NCBI RefSeq assembly: GCF_017654505.1
Contig: NC_054552.1
Location: forward strand, 35,035,597 to 35,099,596
Source of the DNA: Polyodon spathula
Lineage: Eukaryota; Chordata; Actinopteri; Acipenseriformes; Polyodontidae
Length of the DNA stretch: 64,000 nt
Direction: 5' to 3'
A program made the translations under genes and the position numbers. Of this stretch, positions 61,501 to 64,000 are shown piece by piece (the stretch's first letter is position 1; the number at the start of each line of letters is the position of its first letter). The notes under the pieces were generated by a model. It ran no database searches and was not told the DNA's origin. It saw only the letters and a list, made by a program, of their open reading frames with translations.

Positions 61501-64000
61501 ACAGCTACGCTGCAGTGAAAACCGTTGTAAATCAATCTGCCTGCATGGGAACTACACTGTGTCTGCTATTATGAGTGCAGTAATCTCAGAATTGTGCTCC
61601 AGCTGCTATTAAATTGTGCTGCATTGAGGTCAGTGTACATGTGGGGTCAAGAAGGTTAATGACAGCTTTTTTTAGAGTGGCCTAACTTTTCTTTGATTTA
61701 ACTAACCCCGAGGGCTACTCCAGTTTCACCTCTTCTTGCAGTTCCTATGTAGCTGCACTGTAGTGAGATCTCTATGCATCCAGGGTTTATCACAAAAAGG
61801 TTATTCAAGCTTTGTATAGACTCTCCTGCTCTTGGGATTTGATCCCTGCCTGGTGGCTGTGCTTCCCTATATAGCTCCCTGCCTCTCTTCTCTTCCTCCT
61901 CCTCCTCTTCCTCCTCTCTCACTCCCACTCAGCCTCTTCCTTCTTGCAGCACTAGCTGCCAGCTCTCTCACTGTCTCGCTGTCGCTGTCACTGTCTCGCT
62001 CAGTCCCTGCATACCCATGGCAGGTAAGGTGATCTCCTCCTCAGCTGTGGGCCCTCTTCCTCCAGGATTAGGGGCACCCTACAGCTTTTCAACTCCTCAC
62101 GGCTTTTAATAACTCCCTCCTCTCCCCTACACATTCCTCCAAGTCCCATCATCTGCTTATTACTGGGGTGAGTGGGACTGGGACAGAGCCAGCTCCTTCT
62201 CATCTGCTTCTTACTGGGGTGAGTGGAACTGGGATAGAGCCAGCTCCTTCTCATCAGCTTCTTACTGGGCTGAGTGGGACAGAGCCAGCACTTTGGACAT
62301 TCATCTAATCTTGATCTGCGTGATACACACACTACTTATTGTAAACATTCATCTGCTCTTGATCTGCTTGAGACAGACACTACCTGTTTTAAATATCTCT
62401 TTCGTGCCAGTCTTTGATTGATTCATTTTCCAATTCAACTGAAAACTGTGGATTGTCAGAGAAACCGCAGTCATCAAATTCACATTAGTCAATTGCTCCT
62501 TTTCCTGTCTGAATGTCAATTCAAAGTGTCAAAAACAGTGGTGGACAATCAATAGCATTTTGAATTAGTATCTGTTGAACTGCATTTTTTTTTGTGAGAT
62601 AAACAAATCAAAGTATTTCATCTGTGTTCAAGTAATTCACAGTGGATTATAATACACCACTATTTTTAAACCAACTACCTTCAAAGTGACTCCTCTCATT
62701 AGACCTTTCAACCCATTCTTTGTGAAACTGTATTTTATTTAAAGGAAACACTGCACTGTGTAATAACCCATAATAGCTGCCTTCTGAAGAAAGGTGTAAA
62801 GAAAATTGCAGGATAAGAGACAATTGTAACAGAAATCTACAATGTATTGACAGCCACTAATACTAATAATACACATTTAACAAAACTCCTTTATACTGTA
62901 AAGAAGACGATTCTTCATGCTGCCCTTGACAAAAAGAACGTGTATTGTGCACAGTGATATTATATTGAAACAACCTTCCTTTTCTTTCTTGCAGGATGCC
63001 AGCGACAGTGACACTCCCTGAATATTCTTAGTGTTTTCTTGCAGGATGCCAGCGACAGTGACACTCCCTGAATATTCTCAATGTTTTCTTGCAGGATGCC
63101 AGCGACAGTGACACTCCCTGAATATTCTCAGTGTTTTCTTGCAGGATGCCAGTGACAGTGAAAGCACCCTGAATATTCTCAATGTTTTGGACGAGCTGCT
63201 GTCTGCTGGTGAGGAACAGGACAGAGTAATATGTCAGAAGTGTTTAGATGACTTAACAACTAATTGCTCATCATTTACCTGTCAACATGTTCTAGAATTA
63301 AAAGGTGTGTGAACCTCATTCACATAACCAGCCTGTCTGAACCTCATTCACATAACCAGCCTGTCTGAACCTCACACCTCACATAACCAGCCTGTCTGAA
63401 CCTCACACCTCACATAACCAGCCTGTCTGAACCTCACACCTCACATAACCAGCCTGTCTGAACCTCACACCTCACATAACCAACCTGTCTGAACCTCACA
63501 CCTCACATAACCAGCCTGTCTGAACCTCACACCTCACATAACCAGCCTGTCTGATCCATTCCTGAGCAGGCTAACAGCAGGGGTGGGAGGTGGTTCTCCC
63601 CAGGTTTAAGGTGCAGAACAGAGGTCCCAATCACACCCTGTCTGCTTTCAGCTGGGTTCAACGTTTGCCACAAAGGCTCCATTTCATGAAAGAAGAAAAT
63701 CGATACTGTTGTCAAGTATGAGAGGAATTTTCACTGCTTCACAAACGTAATGACAAACCCCATTTCCTGCTGTTCACAGGCTGCCTCTCTCTAATAGGGT
63801 GTGACATTCCTGGGGGTTCACACTGCACCTCTAATATTAAGAGAGGAGCAGTTTTACTAGCATTAGAATGAAGGCTATTATTAGAAACTAGCAGCCATGG
63901 GAAAGAATTCCAAAACGTTGCCATTCCGCTGTCTGGCCGGCTGGGCTCATTCCGTCTGTTTCTCTGTGTTTTCCAGGCACTGACAGAAGGATTCACTACA
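58207..64000 (+). CDS. AGBL1: AGBL1 (cytosolic carboxypeptidase 4), 5' end, continues past the window
   Basis: Three exons match the N terminus of vertebrate AGBL1 as I recall it: 58207-58269 (MQVAMAGPCPRGLEVLLSTL then Q), 63145-63208 (DASDSESTLNILNVLDELLS then A) and 63977-64000 (GTDRRIHY, running off the window). Phases fit (0 after CAG, then 1), and donors GTAGGA and GTGAGG and acceptors GCAG and CCAG are good. Human AGBL1 has the similar pattern GLQVLLHTLQ...[21 protein letters not shown]. The family removes glutamates from polyglutamylated tubulin; only the helical, armadillo-like N-terminal region is in the window, and the M14 catalytic domain lies beyond it. A second in-frame ATG at 58219 may be the true start, since MAGPCPRGLEVLL aligns better with human MAEQEASGLQVLL. 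Intron 1 is about 4.9 kb. Confidence 0.88.
58446..58539. repeat. (CT)n(TA)n compound microsatellite in AGBL1 intron 1
   Basis: About 35 CT followed by about 12 TA. Confidence 0.96.
59118..59193. mobile_element. Dispersed element fragment, copy 2
   Basis: (ATCA)n then CTTTATTTTGTATAGCGCCT, TTCATAGTGGAGCACCATCA and CAAAGAGCTTTACAAG. Shares its core with 25554-25612. Like that copy, it lies close to a minisatellite. Confidence 0.6.
59272..59412. repeat. 29-bp tandem repeat, about five copies
   Basis: The unit is ATTACAGACTGGTCCTCAGT then ATAACAAAC, with late-unit changes CAGGTCC and CAGGTTC. Confidence 0.93.
61868..62023 (+). other. Candidate alternative first exon of AGBL1
   Basis: TATATAG at 61868-61874 is followed by a CT-rich leader, then CCCATGGCAG with ATG at 62017 in a good Kozak context and a strong donor GTAAGG at 62024. 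The coding part (ATG GCA G) ends in phase 1. AGBL1 exon 3 (63977) starts in the matching phase, so splicing would give [10 protein letters not shown] in frame. An acceptor-like CTTCTTGCAG at 61940-61949 means it could instead be an internal exon. Inferred from sequence only. Confidence 0.4.
62145..62395. repeat. Two short tandem duplications in AGBL1 intron 1
   Basis: A 50-bp unit (CTCATCTGCTTCTTACTGGG, GTGAGTGGGACTGGGA) is present about 2.5 times to 62290. A 47-bp unit (ACATTCATCTGCTCTTGATC) is then present twice, diverged. Confidence 0.8.
62985..63144. repeat. 50-bp tandem repeat of the AGBL1 exon 2 acceptor and exon start
   Basis: Three copies begin at 62995, 63045 and 63095, each preceded by TTTTCTTGCAG, and each resembles the real exon at 63145. 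The copies carry a one-base deletion relative to the real exon (GACACTCCCTG versus GAAAGCACCCTG), which brings TGA into frame after eight codons. Confidence 0.93.
63310..63555. repeat. 31-bp minisatellite in AGBL1 intron 2
   Basis: About eight units of CCTGTCTGAACCTCACACCT then CACATAACCAG. The first two units are a 28-bp form lacking three bases. Confidence 0.94.

Noticed and set aside
63310..63555. 31-bp repeats resembling CRISPR repeats
   Set aside because: No spacers between units; an ordinary minisatellite.

Overview
This window is nuclear DNA of a vertebrate, most likely a ray-finned fish. The exons have GT-AG introns, the proteins are clear vertebrate orthologues, and the spacers hold fish-type dispersed repeats, CA/TA/CT microsatellites and a very large number of minisatellites. 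The species cannot be fixed from sequence alone; a non-teleost such as sturgeon, paddlefish or gar is possible but is a guess. No bacterial operon, CRISPR array, phage or virus is present.

Three protein-coding genes lie in the order AKAP13 (+), KLHL25 (-), AGBL1 (+), the same order and orientations I recall for human 15q25.3. (1) 62-9407 is the 3' part of AKAP13, a RhoA exchange factor and PKA anchor. All 18 exons from the pre-DH linker to the stop were assembled with consistent splice phases; they encode 942 residues (DH, PH, C-terminal coiled coil). A 3' UTR of about 2.2 kb follows. (2) 32236-34005 is the complete single coding exon of KLHL25 (589 aa, BTB-BACK-Kelch, a CUL3 substrate adaptor). 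It has a non-coding first exon and a promoter near 37.85-38.16 kb. (3) 58207-64000 is the 5' end of AGBL1 (cytosolic carboxypeptidase 4): three N-terminal exons, continuing beyond the window.

The rest is intron or spacer. By eye about one sixth of the window is tandem repeat, with units of 7, 11, 30, 31, 32, 35, 44, 45, 48, 50, 51, 56, 66, 68, about 80 and 92 bp. Many of these arrays produce long but meaningless open frames because the unit is a multiple of three or lacks stops.

The most interesting signal is a class of tandem repeats that copy splice junctions. AKAP13 exon 4 ends in a 30-bp array that repeats its own donor site seven times, and each unit is an in-frame, stop-free 10-residue segment. 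AKAP13 exon 9 is preceded by ten copies of its acceptor plus its first 27 exonic bases. AGBL1 exon 2 is preceded by three 50-bp copies of its acceptor plus exon start, each carrying a stop. A second AGBL1 lead is an apparent alternative first exon (ATG at 62017, donor at 62024) whose phase fits AGBL1 exon 3 exactly. Two arrays also show higher-order structure: a heptamer array with a 343-bp internal duplication, and a 35-bp array with 70-bp dimers.
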